From the NCBI GenBank assembly GCA_902729315.2, contig LR746265.1, positions 1,902,892-1,966,891 on the forward strand: a stretch of DNA of 64,000 nucleotides, written 5' to 3'. A program made the translations under genes and the position numbers. The notes beneath the pieces were generated by a model, which was not told where the DNA came from, searched no databases, and was given only the letters and a program-made list of their open reading frames with translations. Below, piece by piece: positions 36,701-50,600 of the stretch (position 1 is its first letter; every line of letters begins with the position of its first letter). Source of the stretch: Spirodela intermedia. Lineage: Eukaryota; Streptophyta; Magnoliopsida; Alismatales; Araceae.

Positions 36701-39700
36701 AGACACCTGGTGGCAACCTTATCCTAGGTGGGTCCATCAATATATTGAAGTCTCTTCACTGGTTATACGGCCAATCCCCTCACTGGAAGTAGCTTTTGTA
36801 ATGTTTGGCTAAAAGTTGACAGGCTAAGACTTCTGAGTTTTGTATTCTAGTGAATATTATTTTGATAGATACTAGCTTCTGCTTTTTCATGCCTTAAATT
36901 TCTGTAATGAGAATTTCGTTAAGCTGTGATGTTGATACTATTCCCTCATCAGTTAAGGGGATGCAGTTGGTGACGGAATTGGAGCAAGACCTAAAGGTTG
37001 CAAATGTCATATGCATGGTAAGGTTGGCAAGTAAGCATTGTGACTAATAAGTTTATTCGCGTTGTCCCTTTTTAATCAATTACTTTTTCTTCTGAAGTGT
37101 TATTTTACTCTGTTTACACGGTTGAGTCTCAGTTGCCAATGTTAATCTGTTTTGGCTGTGCGTTAGTAAGTCCCAATGTATTCTATCTACTTCATCTGCT
37201 GAGTTTAACTTGGTAGTGTGTAAGTGATAGGTTCTAGGCTGCCAAACCGAACATCATCAGCTTGGTCCTTATGAAAATTAGAGATGGAGACAGTTGATGA
37301 TTGAGTTCTCACTTTCAGTACTATAATTTTAACCAGCCAATCAATCTTTTAAGTTATTTCATCAGTTTAGTGATAACTTGGCGCTTGAATGTACTCTCAG
37401 GGAATCCCATGAAGTTCTTATATGCTATCAGTGTGAGATCATATGGTTTCAATAAATTAGGTGTACCCGGGGTTCAATAAGCAAAACTACTGTTTTTTTG
37501 TTTGCTTCAAACCGATCACCCATACTATAACTGGAAAGGGAAGAAATCATGTCCTTTTCTGAGTTGACGCTTTTGACCACGAGACAATTAGTCTATGCAT
37601 ACTCTTAACACCGTTTGATAGGATACTAACCATACTACAGTCACAAGTACACGGTCCAGTGTCAGAACTTCAGAACGACAGAAGATGCTGTTGACATTGA
37701 CCCTCGCGTTGATCTTTTGATTGCTATCGCTCTTAGCACTACTGTAAAATGATTCTCGAATTTATATGAAAGAATTTCCTGTGTCATGTCCTGCCACATT
37801 ACTCTGTAATGTTCATCACATGTTGTTTTTTTTTTTAACATGACCTTCAATGAAAGAGTCATTGGCTCCTGTTTTCATAATATTTTTTTCTTTTTCATCG
37901 TTGTTTCTCTAGACTTGGACAAAATTTGCTGAATTTTATGGATGCCTTCGCTTCAGTCTGTGTAATGCTTTTCTTGAATTGAAGGTTCTCAAAACCCTTT
38001 TGTACTAATGATTGAATTGAATCTCTAGTAAACCTTTTGAGTGCCAACGATCTTCCCGTAACTTGAGTTTTCTGCTATTCCCTATCTAATAGGTAGTGAC
38101 ATATTTATGTAGTCTCCATCTTTGTAAGCAAAAGATTCTCGAATCCTCAAATGGTTTTTTCTCTCCTTGCATTTAGATTGTAAAAGATTTGGCATCTGGT
38201 ATGTGATTGGTCGATTGTGTCTGAAAAGTTGAATGTAAACATCTATCTCCTTCTAGGAGCTAGTCGTTCCAGTGAAAAGACCACTTTCCATGCTGTCCTT
38301 TCATACCATTCCGTTTGCTGGCAATATAAGTAGCGTGGTACCATGGTAGTGGAGCTCAGCTTCCATGTAGGCATGTAGCTTTGGTTGGAGTCATTTAATA
38401 ACATGTTGAATATGATTCAATTGTTCATTTTATCTTCTGCAGGCATTAATCTTTGGATAGGAAAACTGATGATAGATTGCCATCCTTGTTTACTAGGTGT
38501 CATCCTCAAGTGTGTTCTGTCATGACAGGTTGATTAGGTTTGTCACCTATTCAATCTACTGGATTGTTGTCATCTTGTTATTAAATAAAAAACTTCAGGG
38601 GAAAGGAATATAATGGGAACACAGTGATCATTGGCGTTGTTATGAGCCTGTAATGTTAGTTAAATACTTTTATTTTGTGGCAGATGTTGAAGCTAGTTTT
38701 CCTGTGTTTTTGTGCAGTGAACTTGATTTCTTACTTTTATTTTATTTACTTAGAGGAAACACCATTGTTTAGGCTTTATTCTTTGGTTGTGTGTCAATTT
38801 GTACAAAGCTCCGTTTCACAATCATGTAGACTAATTTTTCAGAATGGGAGAAGGCATATAACATCTTCAATGCATGAGGCTTCCCAAGATCTTGTTGTAA
38901 ATGCTAATGCAAAGAAAAAACGGGTCCTTCTGGTGAGTTTTATTTTTTGACTCTTCTACTTAGGTTTTCTGTAGTGTGCATTTTAATTCATCTTTGGCTA
39001 GTACCACTAAGTCGTAGACATGGATTATCTCTGGATCTACTAAAACTGGATTGATCTTACTCCAATATTGAGTTACCAGCCTATTGACAAAAAATGTCTT
39101 AGCCACTACACTGACTCGAATTGATCATGCTTTCGGAGGTAAGAGTGTTTATGGTTGCTTTGCAGGACATGCTTCCAGTTCTTTCAGAACTTCGTCGTGC
39201 ATTGGACATGCAACTGGAACTTGAAACTCTTGTTGAAGAAGGAAACTACTTCAAGGTTTTTTGATTTTCTTCTGTTTCGGCCCGTTAAGTCTGTTTTTCT
39301 AAGGTTGTAGATTAAAATTTTCCATGGTGATGTTATAATGTCCATCTATGAATGTTGTATTCAGGCATTTCAAGTTTTATCAGAATATCTGCAAGTTCTT
39401 GATTATTTCTCAGGGTTGACAGCAGTACAAGAAATGAGCCGTGGAGTAGAGGTGAATTTATTTGTCATGTTAAATGATTTGCCATTTTTTTTCATTAGTA
39501 GGCCTGTCTCTCTACAGACAGTCTTATATGAACGTTATGCGTGCCAACAATAGGTTGCTATATGATATTTGTAAATTGTTTCTTGAGTATTTGACACATA
39601 CTTTGTAACTGTTGTTTTTCTTTTTTCTTAGCTGTTGCTAAATAATAGACTTAAACTTTTTGCATTAATTTAATTGCCACCCAGGCTTGGCTATCCAGGA

Positions 39701-42700
39701 CACTTCACAGGCTAGATTCACTCTTACTTGGAGTATGCCAGAGTTTCAATCAGGAGACATACTTAACGGTCAGTATCTCCATTTTTGGGTTACACCAAAG
39801 GGGAAGAGTTGTTTCTTTTCAAGATAGTTCATCTTGTGTGAATTGGCTTTGTTTACCTAATGTGACATGATGCTTGAGCAGCCGAGAAGAAGCCTGCTGA
39901 TGTTTTAATTTTTATTTTTTTCTATGCGAACTTGTCCTTGATGCCCTATAATATCTATGGATAATTTGATTATTATTTTTTGTATCTTAAGGGATTTATG
40001 AGAGCTGCACACTCCAAGTTGGGTATCCTTTATTTATCATCAGTATAACTCTTATTGCTCCTTTATATAGTTCTATACACGAACCTCTTCAGCTTTCACC
40101 TACCTGATGTGATCAAATTAACCTCTCAATCGTTCTGGAGGTCTTCCAATAATTTTACTCAAGATATCCTAGTAATAGTGCTCTACCACTAGGCAGCATA
40201 ATCCGGCTTCCTGACTTTGACTAGTCTCAATAACTTCCTGTAAAGTTATGCATCTATGACTTGATTCCAATAGTGGGAACATGGCATGTTTCTGCCATCT
40301 TTCAGTCACCAGTTCCTTTTAATGTATTTTTACATTGAGCTTTGAGATTCGCTTATATTTTTTCTTCAGAAACAGTCTGAAGTTCTTAATGCATTTATGC
40401 AACTTCAAAGTTTTTTAGTCTGCTCTTGTATTTCATTTTAATGGTGCTTTGTAGTCACCGTTTTTGATAACTTGGCTATGTTCTCTTCTTCTGGTAGATG
40501 ATATAGGTTTGAAGATTTCGGACAAGTTGGCAATCTAGATGTGAGCTCAGCTAAAGAGCATATGACTGCTTCCTTCTACAACATTATATATTTTAGAAAG
40601 AAAAATTCAGATGTCTATTTTCTACTGTTAATCGTCTATGAGAGTACTTTATAATTCTGCATTTTCCTTCTCTTTCTTCTTCCTTCGCTCCCACCTAACA
40701 CCAGTGATCTTCAAGTCTGGCTCTCCCATGATCTTCCTTCGAGAGTAGTCATCATGCTAGACATGTCTCGATCCAGATGTCCTCATCACAGAGTGTTCAG
40801 TCAAAGGTCAATATGTCCATACCCACAAATCGGCTGAGTTGCTCTGATTGTTGTTGTTTTTCTTTTCAAATTAGCGTTAGGGATCAGTTCCTCTTCCCCT
40901 TTCTAAATCGGACTGTTTTGTGCAGATTCGAACCGTCATGTTTCTGACACTTACTGCTGATCCATAAATCATCTCCCCTTTATCCCCAACATCCATTTTA
41001 AGTGTATGCCCGAGTATTAGTACGACCGGCCACAAATTCTTCCTTTCCATGGTTCACTAATGCTAATCTTTCTGTGAATGTTCTTTGTAAACTTGAAGGT
41101 CGTTTCCAAATTCCGAATATTCTACGACCTGCGTCTCTCAATATGTTAATGCAAAGAGTACAAATATACTTTATTTGTAGATGCTCTCACCTTTCATATT
41201 AAACTTATATGAATTCTTTGAGGTTAGTCTTCAAATAGTACTCCACTACGCAGTTCTCTTCTACTTCTCTCTGTGATTTAAGCTCTAGTAAACTCCTGAC
41301 GATCTTCTTTCCTCTTCGTTGTCCCTTTCTGAAAGTTTTAGGTCTGTGTTTTCCTAGTCTGCCGCAAGTATTTTTGTGGTGACTTTGTAAGTTCCTTAAA
41401 CAACATAAACCAGGCTGCATCTAATACTTGCCGCTCTTTCCTCGCCATTGTTTTTGGTTTTAGCTTGGCTTTCTTCTACTGCTCTGATTGCAGTTATGGA
41501 AACCCTGAATCCTGCTATGCTTTTTATGATTAGACACATAAATGTCTTCCATCTGAATTTCCCTTGGGATGGATAATCTTTCCATATCTCTAATGTTTTC
41601 CTGGTCAGTATCAGATTCATTTTCAAGGACTCCAGTTAGTATCAGAATATGACTTGCATCTTGGGTTTCAAGCTACATGTGTTCAAATTTTCTTACAAAA
41701 AGGATGATTCAACGTTGTGTTGCTTTTAAAGTTTATTTAATAAGAACCTTGGGTCATTTAGCCCTTTGTCTTGTATGTTTTGGATTCAATATAAAAAGAT
41801 ATTTACAATGCTGTAAAGTATCTGAAGCAATTAGTCAGCCATTAAGTAACATGCATATATATGTATATATAGATTAAAGTTTGGAATTTAGTCATATCAC
41901 AAGGTTCATCAAATCATAATTTTTCATGTGTTAAAGCTCAGATTTAGTTAAAAATGCTATGGATAAATTCTTGCAGGTTCTCGATGCTTATGCATTGATA
42001 GGGGACACTTCTGGACTTGCGGAAAAAATACAGAGCTTCTTCATGCAGGAAGTTCTCTCAGAAACTCATACTGTACTGAAGGGTATTATTCAAGAGGTAC
42101 TTTCTTTTCTAAGAAGTGTACTTGAAGATGTTTTTGACATTTGAACTTGGGTATCGCACCCATGTTTTAAACCTGATGGAAGATTTTTTTTACTCATATT
42201 TATACTTGAAAATTAGCACGACGATATTTATCTGAATCTGGAAGGCCCTTCAGCACACCTTTTGTATGGATCTCTACTTGACGTTCTTTCATCTTTGTAT
42301 AAAGTTCCTGTTCCATTTAAAATTTTGTTCCTAATTACTTATTTAGGAACATTGTTGCCTTCAGTCGGCACTTATAATATCCAACCTCAGAAAAAAAAAC
42401 TCTTACAACACTTTTCTGTTGCAGAGAGATTGGATTCAATACTTAGATAATTTTCATTCAACACACTTTTGCCTTGTTTTGATGTGTGTGTGTGGGACGG
42501 TAAACAAATATTTTCAATCTGGTCCAAGTCTCTTTTTGATGACAAACAGGATGTTTTTCTAGGATTCGTCTTTAATATTCTTTCAGCAGGATGCTTTGCT
42601 AGGTTTCTATGGTATCATGCTGTTTGCAACACGAGTTGACATTGATAGAGCTTGAAACAACACATTAGACAAACAGTGACCATAGCTGCTTCTAGGAGGA

Positions 42701-44589
42701 GAGGAGAGGAGAGATGTTATTTGGAAAAAATCTCCCATTAGAGAACTTTTATTGAAATTGGGCAGGAAATGTGACAATATAACTGTTATTGACGGATAAA
42801 TTTTTCGAAGGATAAACAAAATTCCAGCCGGAAGCTAGTTAGCTGGTTTGGTTTTCACGTCCCTCGACATCCTCACAATTTTTGCTGTGATAAGATTTTT
42901 TTTGGTAGCTAGATATTAGGATTTTAATCGTTAATAGCTGCCTTAATAGACTGTGAACGAAGGTTGAATGTACCACCAGAGATCTGAGTTGTAACCCTGT
43001 ACCTACCCCACCTGTTCTTGGTTTTCTCCGCTGCAACTTTAAATCTACTTTTCTTTCAAAACATTACTTTTTTTGTCATGTCACCTGTTTGGGATTGTTA
43101 CTCGTGACAAGTTGCCACCGTTGTGTTTTCTTTTAAAGAGAGATTTCCAAATTGATTGCAAAGGACTTAATCCTTCTTCCTCTCAGTTGTCTCAAATACT
43201 TTTACGGCAAATATGTTTTTCCTGTAAGGAGTTAAGCTCTGATATGATTGATTTTTTGGCAGGATATTGGGATGGATGCCAAGAGAACCAGGTGCATTTT
43301 TTACCTTTTATTTTTATTTGTAAGTTCTAGTTTTTTTTCTTAAATTAATTAGGTTATTGAGTTGATACTTGGCGGCAGACTCCTAACCTCTTCGTTGTAA
43401 ATGGATATTTATAATGTCCAGGACCGTGTTCAATTTATGTTATGGTTTTCCCTGTCAATTAAAATACACTATTTTCAGAAAATCGAGATAAATAGTGCAA
43501 TGTAAGAGTATGCTCTTTGGTGAGATTATCGTAATCATTCAGATCCACCAAGTTCACGTGTTCTAAAAATCTGTGTAAATAAATTTAATATAAAAACATG
43601 AATTTTCTTTTCATGTTCCATGAGGGCTTCATTGATACTGTGTCCATAGTTTCTGATTTAACTGATGATGTCCTTGCTATGTACCATTTTCCCATGTGGT
43701 TTCTCTTTAACTTCGTATCTCAACTGTTCAAAACTGAATATTGACATTTACCATTTGCAGTAGTGTACATTCTTTCTCCTTGGCGTCAAGGAATTATCTG
43801 TCTGCATAGATGATGAAGTTAAAGAATATGCCATGGTAACAGATTACTGTAAAAGTAATTCGGAGGACTCCTGCAATGTAGTGCATAATATTTTACCTGT
43901 CCAGCTACAAATTTCAACCGGCATTTCTGGAAATTGCCACTTTTCTACTCAGCCATCCACTCCTAAGCTGTACTTCAGCAGCTATCAATTCCTTTAAGAT
44001 AAATATGACCACTCCACTGGATCTAGCTATTCTATGAAATTATTTGTCTCACTGCTGGACTCATTGTCACATTTCACTAATTGAAAAATTAAAAAATAAA
44101 TAATGATATTTATTGGACGAATAACCTTGGTTGGATAATCTAATACTTGGTCAATATTTTCAATTTACTACTCATGTTTTTACAGTGGATTCTGAGATCT
44201 GGTGGTTTTTTCTTTTCATGCAATCGTCTGGGATATTTTGGAAAGTCAGAAATAAGTTCAATTTTAAAAGAAAGGCTCCTCAGCTGTTAGACATAGTCAA
44301 AAGTGAATGAGACCCGTATAGTCAGAAAGGGATGGAATCTGCGGATGTTGAGTCACTAGCGGTTGAAATTACTGGTAGTACGACATTACTGATGTACAAA
44401 GGTTTTTTGAAAGTCTAAGGATTGTAGATACTCTCTTTTAATTATTTTGATGACTATTTGGTACTCGATTTCAAAATTAGAAAAAGTGATCTGACACGTC
44501 ATCAGTGTCTAGATTGACAATCTGTATATGATAAAATCATGTCCAACAAATCCTCTTTACAAAACCTAGAAGATGAGGTTGTGTTGATG

Positions 44590-44650
<61 letters not shown>

Positions 44651-47600
44651 CAAATATATACATGTATATACATAGATATATCGCCAATCCTTCAATCTAC
44701 AATTGTACATCGGAGCCGACACACTGGAATCTCCAAATGTTCCCAACCACAATCACGCTACTAGATAAGGTTTAAGTCATGTCCAGAATCATTTCAGGTT
44801 ATAAATTGAATTGTCCTGAGATTGGTGGAGTCCGGGAAGATCTGTCCTATCCGACATATCTAACCCTATCTGGTTGGTTCGGCCAGTTTACAGCAATATT
44901 TCTACTATCAATGGAAAGCTGTGGAAGCTCTACAGATGGTAGATGACGGAATAGGGAAGGCCAGTGGTCCGCGAAGAAAAAAGAAATGTTTCCTACTTGT
45001 GGCTTGCCTCATTGAATACCGAAAACTGTAACCTAAATGCTATGCTCAATTTCCCAAGGAATGGGATTGAACACTGCGCCAGCTGGTTAGGGGTTTTGAC
45101 AAATTACAGTTTATATTCAAGCCTTAACTGTCACTTTGACCTTATTTCTGCTCTCTTTGTCAATAGGTATAATTTATAAACTCGGAAGTATAACTCTAAT
45201 TTTTTAAGCTCTTTTTTTTCATACGAATCTCTTCTCTCTGGTTGATCAATTTGGCTCACCATATCTCCATTTGATTTGGACTAAGGCTAGCCTACCCAGC
45301 TACCTGATTCAATGCCAGTGCTATGGAAATGTCTGTGGTACCATGGAAAGATCAACTATTAATCTGTCATACTTCATAATTGGTGACTGTCATTAGTTTC
45401 CAACTTTCAGTTACTATCTTTACTTCAATTAAACTCTGTTTTCTTCTCTATGTGTTGAAAAATGTCAGTTTTCTACCTTTATCTCGATTTATCATCATCA
45501 TTTTAATTGTCATCTTTACAGACTTACCTATAGTGACATCTGCATGAAGATACCGGAATCAAAGTTCAATCAGTGCATGCTAAGCACTCTGGATACTCTA
45601 TTTAGGTTGATGTGTTCATACTATCGAATCATGAGCTTTCACCTAGAAATGGATGTAAGTATGACTTTCAATTATTGTGGCATAATGAGTTTTTGTGAGA
45701 CTTTTTCATGCTTCTGAGTTTTTAAAATCTTAAAATCGACAATAATTTTTGGGAACTATGGGTACCGTTTAGAATTCGCCGGTAAATTGGCTATTTGCAC
45801 GGGTCATTGGGTTAATTACTGTGTATTTAACCTTGATGAAACTCGTACAGTTTTAAAACAATTAAATTGTCATAATGGACATACCACGTGCATTGCTTTA
45901 TAATTAAGATATCAATTTTTTCAAGGCTCTGCCATTACATCTTAGTGTTGAGAATTGATCTTGATTGAGATTCTTGCAACTTGGAGAATGAAAGGAGTTG
46001 ATCTTCACGATCCTCCTCTTCAAGGAAGATGAATCAGTAACCACTTCTTGGATCAGAGTTTCCGTAATCCCAAAATCTTACAGCAATTATCTTGGTTTCC
46101 CGCTTAAGTACGGGTTACATGGGTTAATGGGCCAGGCCCATTACATTAGACTTTAAGTGGATCCGTTGACAGTCTAATGGATCCACTTAAAATAGGGAAT
46201 GACAGAGAAGGACAAAAAAAGTGTAAAGAAACAGATAGAAAGGAAAAACAATCCTAGAGAGTTCAACACCCCCTCTCAAGTTGGGTATGGATGTTTTCCA
46301 TGCCCAACTTGGATACCATCCTTTGAAATACTGGTCTTGTGAGTCCCTTTGTGAATATGTCAGCAACCTGTTCTGATGTCCCAAAATATATCAGATCTAC
46401 ATCTCCTTTTTCCACTTTTTCTTTGATAAAATATCTATCAACTTCAATATGCTTAGTCCTGTCATGTTGTACAGGATTTCGAGCAATAGCTATTGCTGAC
46501 TTGTTGTCACAAAACAATTTCATATGATTTGATTGGTTGACTCTCAATTCGTCCAGCAGACCTCGAATCCATAAGCCTTAACATATCCCTTGGGCCAATG
46601 CCCTGAATTCTGCTTCAGCACTAGATCGTGCAACTACTTGTTGCTTCTTGCTTCTCCAAGTCACAAGATTTCCTTAAACAAATGTACAATAGCCTGATGC
46701 TAATCTGCGACCTATAACAGACCCTGCATAATCAGCATCAGTGTAGATTTCAACATATTGATTCCCTCATTTGAGTAGAATGCCCTGTCCTGTTGTTATT
46801 TTTGAATAGATTTCATATGCTGCCTGTAGGTGTATCTCCCTTGGATCATTCATATGCTGACTGAGTACATTCACTGCAAATGTTATCTGGACGGGTATGA
46901 TTTAGATATATCAACCTCCCAATCAACCGTTGATATGAGCTTTTGTCCACCTGATCAGATTCTTTACCTTCTCCCAAACTTAGGTTAGGATCAATTGGAG
47001 TGTCAGCAGGTTTACACTCCAATTTTCCAGTCTCCTGAAGTAAATCAAGAATATACTTGTGTTGTGAAAGGAATACACCTTTTGAATATGCAACCTCAAT
47101 TCTCAAGAAATATTTTAACCTTCCTAGGGATTTGATATCAAATTCCCTAGATAGATTTTGGCCAAGGCATTTAATCTCCTCAATATCATCTCCTGTTATG
47201 ATGATATCATCTACACACACAATTAAGACTGTAACCTTGTTTTGGTACCATGTTGAGAATTGATCTTGATTGAGATTCTTGCAACTTGGAGAATGAAAGG
47301 AGTTGATCCTCACGATCCTTCTCTTCCAGGAAGATGAATCAGTCACCACTTCTTGGATCAGAGTTTTCGTCATCCCAGAATCCTACATCAATTATCTTGG
47401 TTTCCCGCTTAAGTACGGGTTACATGGGTTAATGGGCCCGGCCCATTACATTAGACTTTAAGTGGATCCGTTAACAGTCTAATGGATCCACTTAACATAG
47501 GAATGACAGAGAAGACTAAAAAAACAGTGTAAAGAAACAGATAGAAAGGAAAAACAATCCTAGAGAGTTCAACACTTAGTAAAATTAAAACTGTCATGTT

Positions 47601-50600
47601 CTTATCTGTCAGAAGCTGTGCTATATTTCCTCTGACAGCAGAAATATTATGGGTTCATCTTTTGGAGCAAGATTTTTTGAAAAAATAAATACCCTGATGT
47701 GCCTGCAATAATTCTCTGGACGTGGTTTTAATAACTAGTGCTTCCGAAGTGATTTAGTATTTATTGCTGAGTACGAGACGGGGAGCGAGGTTGTTATTAA
47801 ATTATCAATCACTGTGATCTAAAGGATTCTCAAGCAAATTATGTGCAATGGCTCAGGGAAATCCCTCGCGCATTGCATGCTTTCTTAGCGTTTCTAACTA
47901 ATGTTATTTTTATGAGATGTTCTGGCTATTTTGCTCCATAAAAGTCTAACAGGGCTTATACTTTCTTCTCTGTTAACGTTTTTTACAGATGTCAGATGCT
48001 CCATCCAAGAGCATAGAGCTTGGACCAAATTATTCTTCGGAAAGTCCAGTCTTTCTGTCCAGTTGTACATCAAGAGATTCAGGTGCATCGAACAAGGAGG
48101 GTGATCCTCTTTCTGGTTCTGCATATCAAACACAGTTATCACGTTTGCCAGGGGAATCTAATGCCGCAAGTACTTCCTCTAGTTGTGATGCTACTGAACA
48201 ATTTGGGAGAACTTTCAGTGATTCTCGTAAATCAGTTGATGGAGAAAATGATGTAAATATCGCATCAAGCCGTAGTTCACCGTTTTATTGGTTAAGAAGG
48301 GATTCTGCTGCATTTGTTTCTCAAATTCTAGATAGAGGGAGGAAGAATCTTTGGCAGCTTACAACAAGTCGAGTATCTGTTTTACTTTCATGTCCAGTAG
48401 TTTGTTCTACTAGCATACACCATTTCCTTAGAAACTATGAAGATTTAAAAGTTTTCATTTTGGCTGGGGAAGCCTTTTGTGGCATGGAGGCTGTTGAATT
48501 CAGGCAGAAGCTAAAGATTGCTTGTGAAAGTTATCTTGCTACCTTCCACAGACAAAATATATGCGTAAGGGCGATCTTCCTTATCTTATATTTTTCCTCT
48601 ATTAATTGTACTTGTTCTGCAGTGCGAAATTTTCATTGGGTCAGGAATCAGTTCAACTGTTGGCAATATTTGATTCCATTCCGTTACATTTGAGACTACC
48701 TCTGAATAAACGTTACGGGAAACATCATACCCTCTGCTAAACATTTTGTTTTGTTCATCATGTTCATCATGTTCGTCTGTTGGTTTTGATTCCATTCTGT
48801 ACGGTTCTCATGTTCATCATATCCTTAAGTATAGAAATCTGTTGAATCTAAAACGTTTTTTCTTGTGGTTTACTGTTCCATAGTCCTCAATTTTTTTGAA
48901 ACGTTGTGGTCTTAGTGTATATCATGATTTTCCATGACACCAATTCTCATTGTATGTTATATGCTATGTCTGGGTGAGTTGCGCTTGGACTTTTTTCAAA
49001 CGGAATGTTTTATGATAAGAGGATTTGCATATAATTTTTTTTGACTCGAGGCTGGTTCGGTCAGAAATATCATGACTCACAGCTGCATTAGTATTATGAC
49101 TTTTAGGACCTCCGCACAATAATGTGTGGGCCTACCCTGCTTTAATGCGTTGTTGAGACTTTTTCCTTTCCGTGTTCTCTATCTGGTTTGATTGCAACAA
49201 TATTTGGTGTGATTCAATCTGCTCCAGTGAAATGACATCAAAATAGTATGGGTTCAACTCCCTTCCAGATAGTATTTGTCTGCTCATGAAGATCAACAAA
49301 TCAATGCACGGATATTCCAAATATTGTTCAATTATCATTCCCTTTATATTGGTTGATATTTTTGTGATCTCCCATAAATTCTCATCTTTATCTTGGATAG
49401 TTTTGATGGGAAACACTTTTGAGTTTCTTCTATCCAAGAGGTAGTCCGTTTTGAGGGCCATAGAGAGAACTGGTTTGCTGTAAGATGATAAAAGATTGGG
49501 CGACTAAACCGGTTTATCCGTAATAGTGGCTTACTCAATCAGTTTTTTTGTAATATCATGCTATATTCAGTGATAAAAAGTACGCAATTTATCCATGCCA
49601 CCTGAAATTAATTTCAGAAATGAAAATAGACTTAGTCAGTTACCTTTTGTATGGTTCAATGTGCGCCTCTATAAATCAGTCATGTTTCCCATGTCTTACA
49701 CTCTGTACCCAAGTTTTTTGAACATATGATGAAGAGGAGAGCTCATTCTCAAACATCCACCCAAAAAACTTTTACACCAGAACCCGAAGTTTTAAAGAGA
49801 TAGCCACCGATTTCCATAAGATAACAAGATAAGAATATTTGAAAATGACAAAACCTTAATGCAAGTTTTAGATATGGGAATCTACTGTCTAATGTTCTGG
49901 GAGAGAGAAAAAAGCTGGAGCATCTGATGGGAATTTCTGATCCCCCTTTTCGGTCATCTGATAGCTCTGTGTTCGAAGACCGACTGCTAAAAAGTCCAGG
50001 ATTGGAGTGGTAGGACTGAGAAACATTGCTTGATCAAGAAAAGACTGCTGATAATTATGTAACTCTTAATTATCAAGGGTTTGAGTTCTCACAACCTTTC
50101 CATGTATTCCAATTGAGACATATCAGACATATATTCTAAAGGGTCCAAAAGTCTTTCATAAATGTCCTGTTGTTTAGTCTTTTTAGGAGGGATAAAACAA
50201 ATATGGGCTTCCAGTTACGTCATTACCCAAACGAAAAAAACAAATAAATTAACAACTGGAACTGAACACATCAGATTTTGTACAGATTGGATACACTGAA
50301 TTTTGGTATCAAATTAATGATTGCTCTCATTCCTGATAAAAACCTAAAAGGACAAATTATCCACCTTATGAAATCTGCATGATTAGATGCCAAACCCCTT
50401 TACTATTTCAACATTCATTTTCCCCCAATGTTCCGCGGAAGACGAACTTTTTTCATGGCCTAAAATTGTGTGGATTCATGATTACTACGGAAACAAATAT
50501 AGGATGATGATCTTGTCTCGACAGTCCTCTCAAAATAGATATTTATCCAAAAATGTAACCTTGAAAATATTACTAGAAAGATATAAGAGGACCTGGAGAG

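Larger units (their letters stand above)
45941..47579 (-). mobile_element. Internally deleted Ty1/copia retrotransposon with two LTRs and target-site duplication
   Basis: The element proper is 45946-47574, flanked by a perfect 5-base duplication CTTAG (45941-45945 and 47575-47579). Both LTRs start with TGTTGAG and end with TTCAACA. It lies in intron 12 of VPS50, antisense to the host gene. A primer-binding-like TGGTACCA lies just inside the right LTR and a purine tract (AGAGGGGG on the minus strand) just inside the left LTR, so the right LTR is the 5' one. The 982-base interior encodes only part of reverse transcriptase and RNase H. Gag, protease, integrase and most of RT are missing, so it is non-autonomous. 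Confidence 0.95.

Noticed and set aside
44502-44775. Open frames made of Arg-Glu or Ser-Leu repeats
   Set aside because: They are translations of the (TC)n microsatellite and carry no biological signal.
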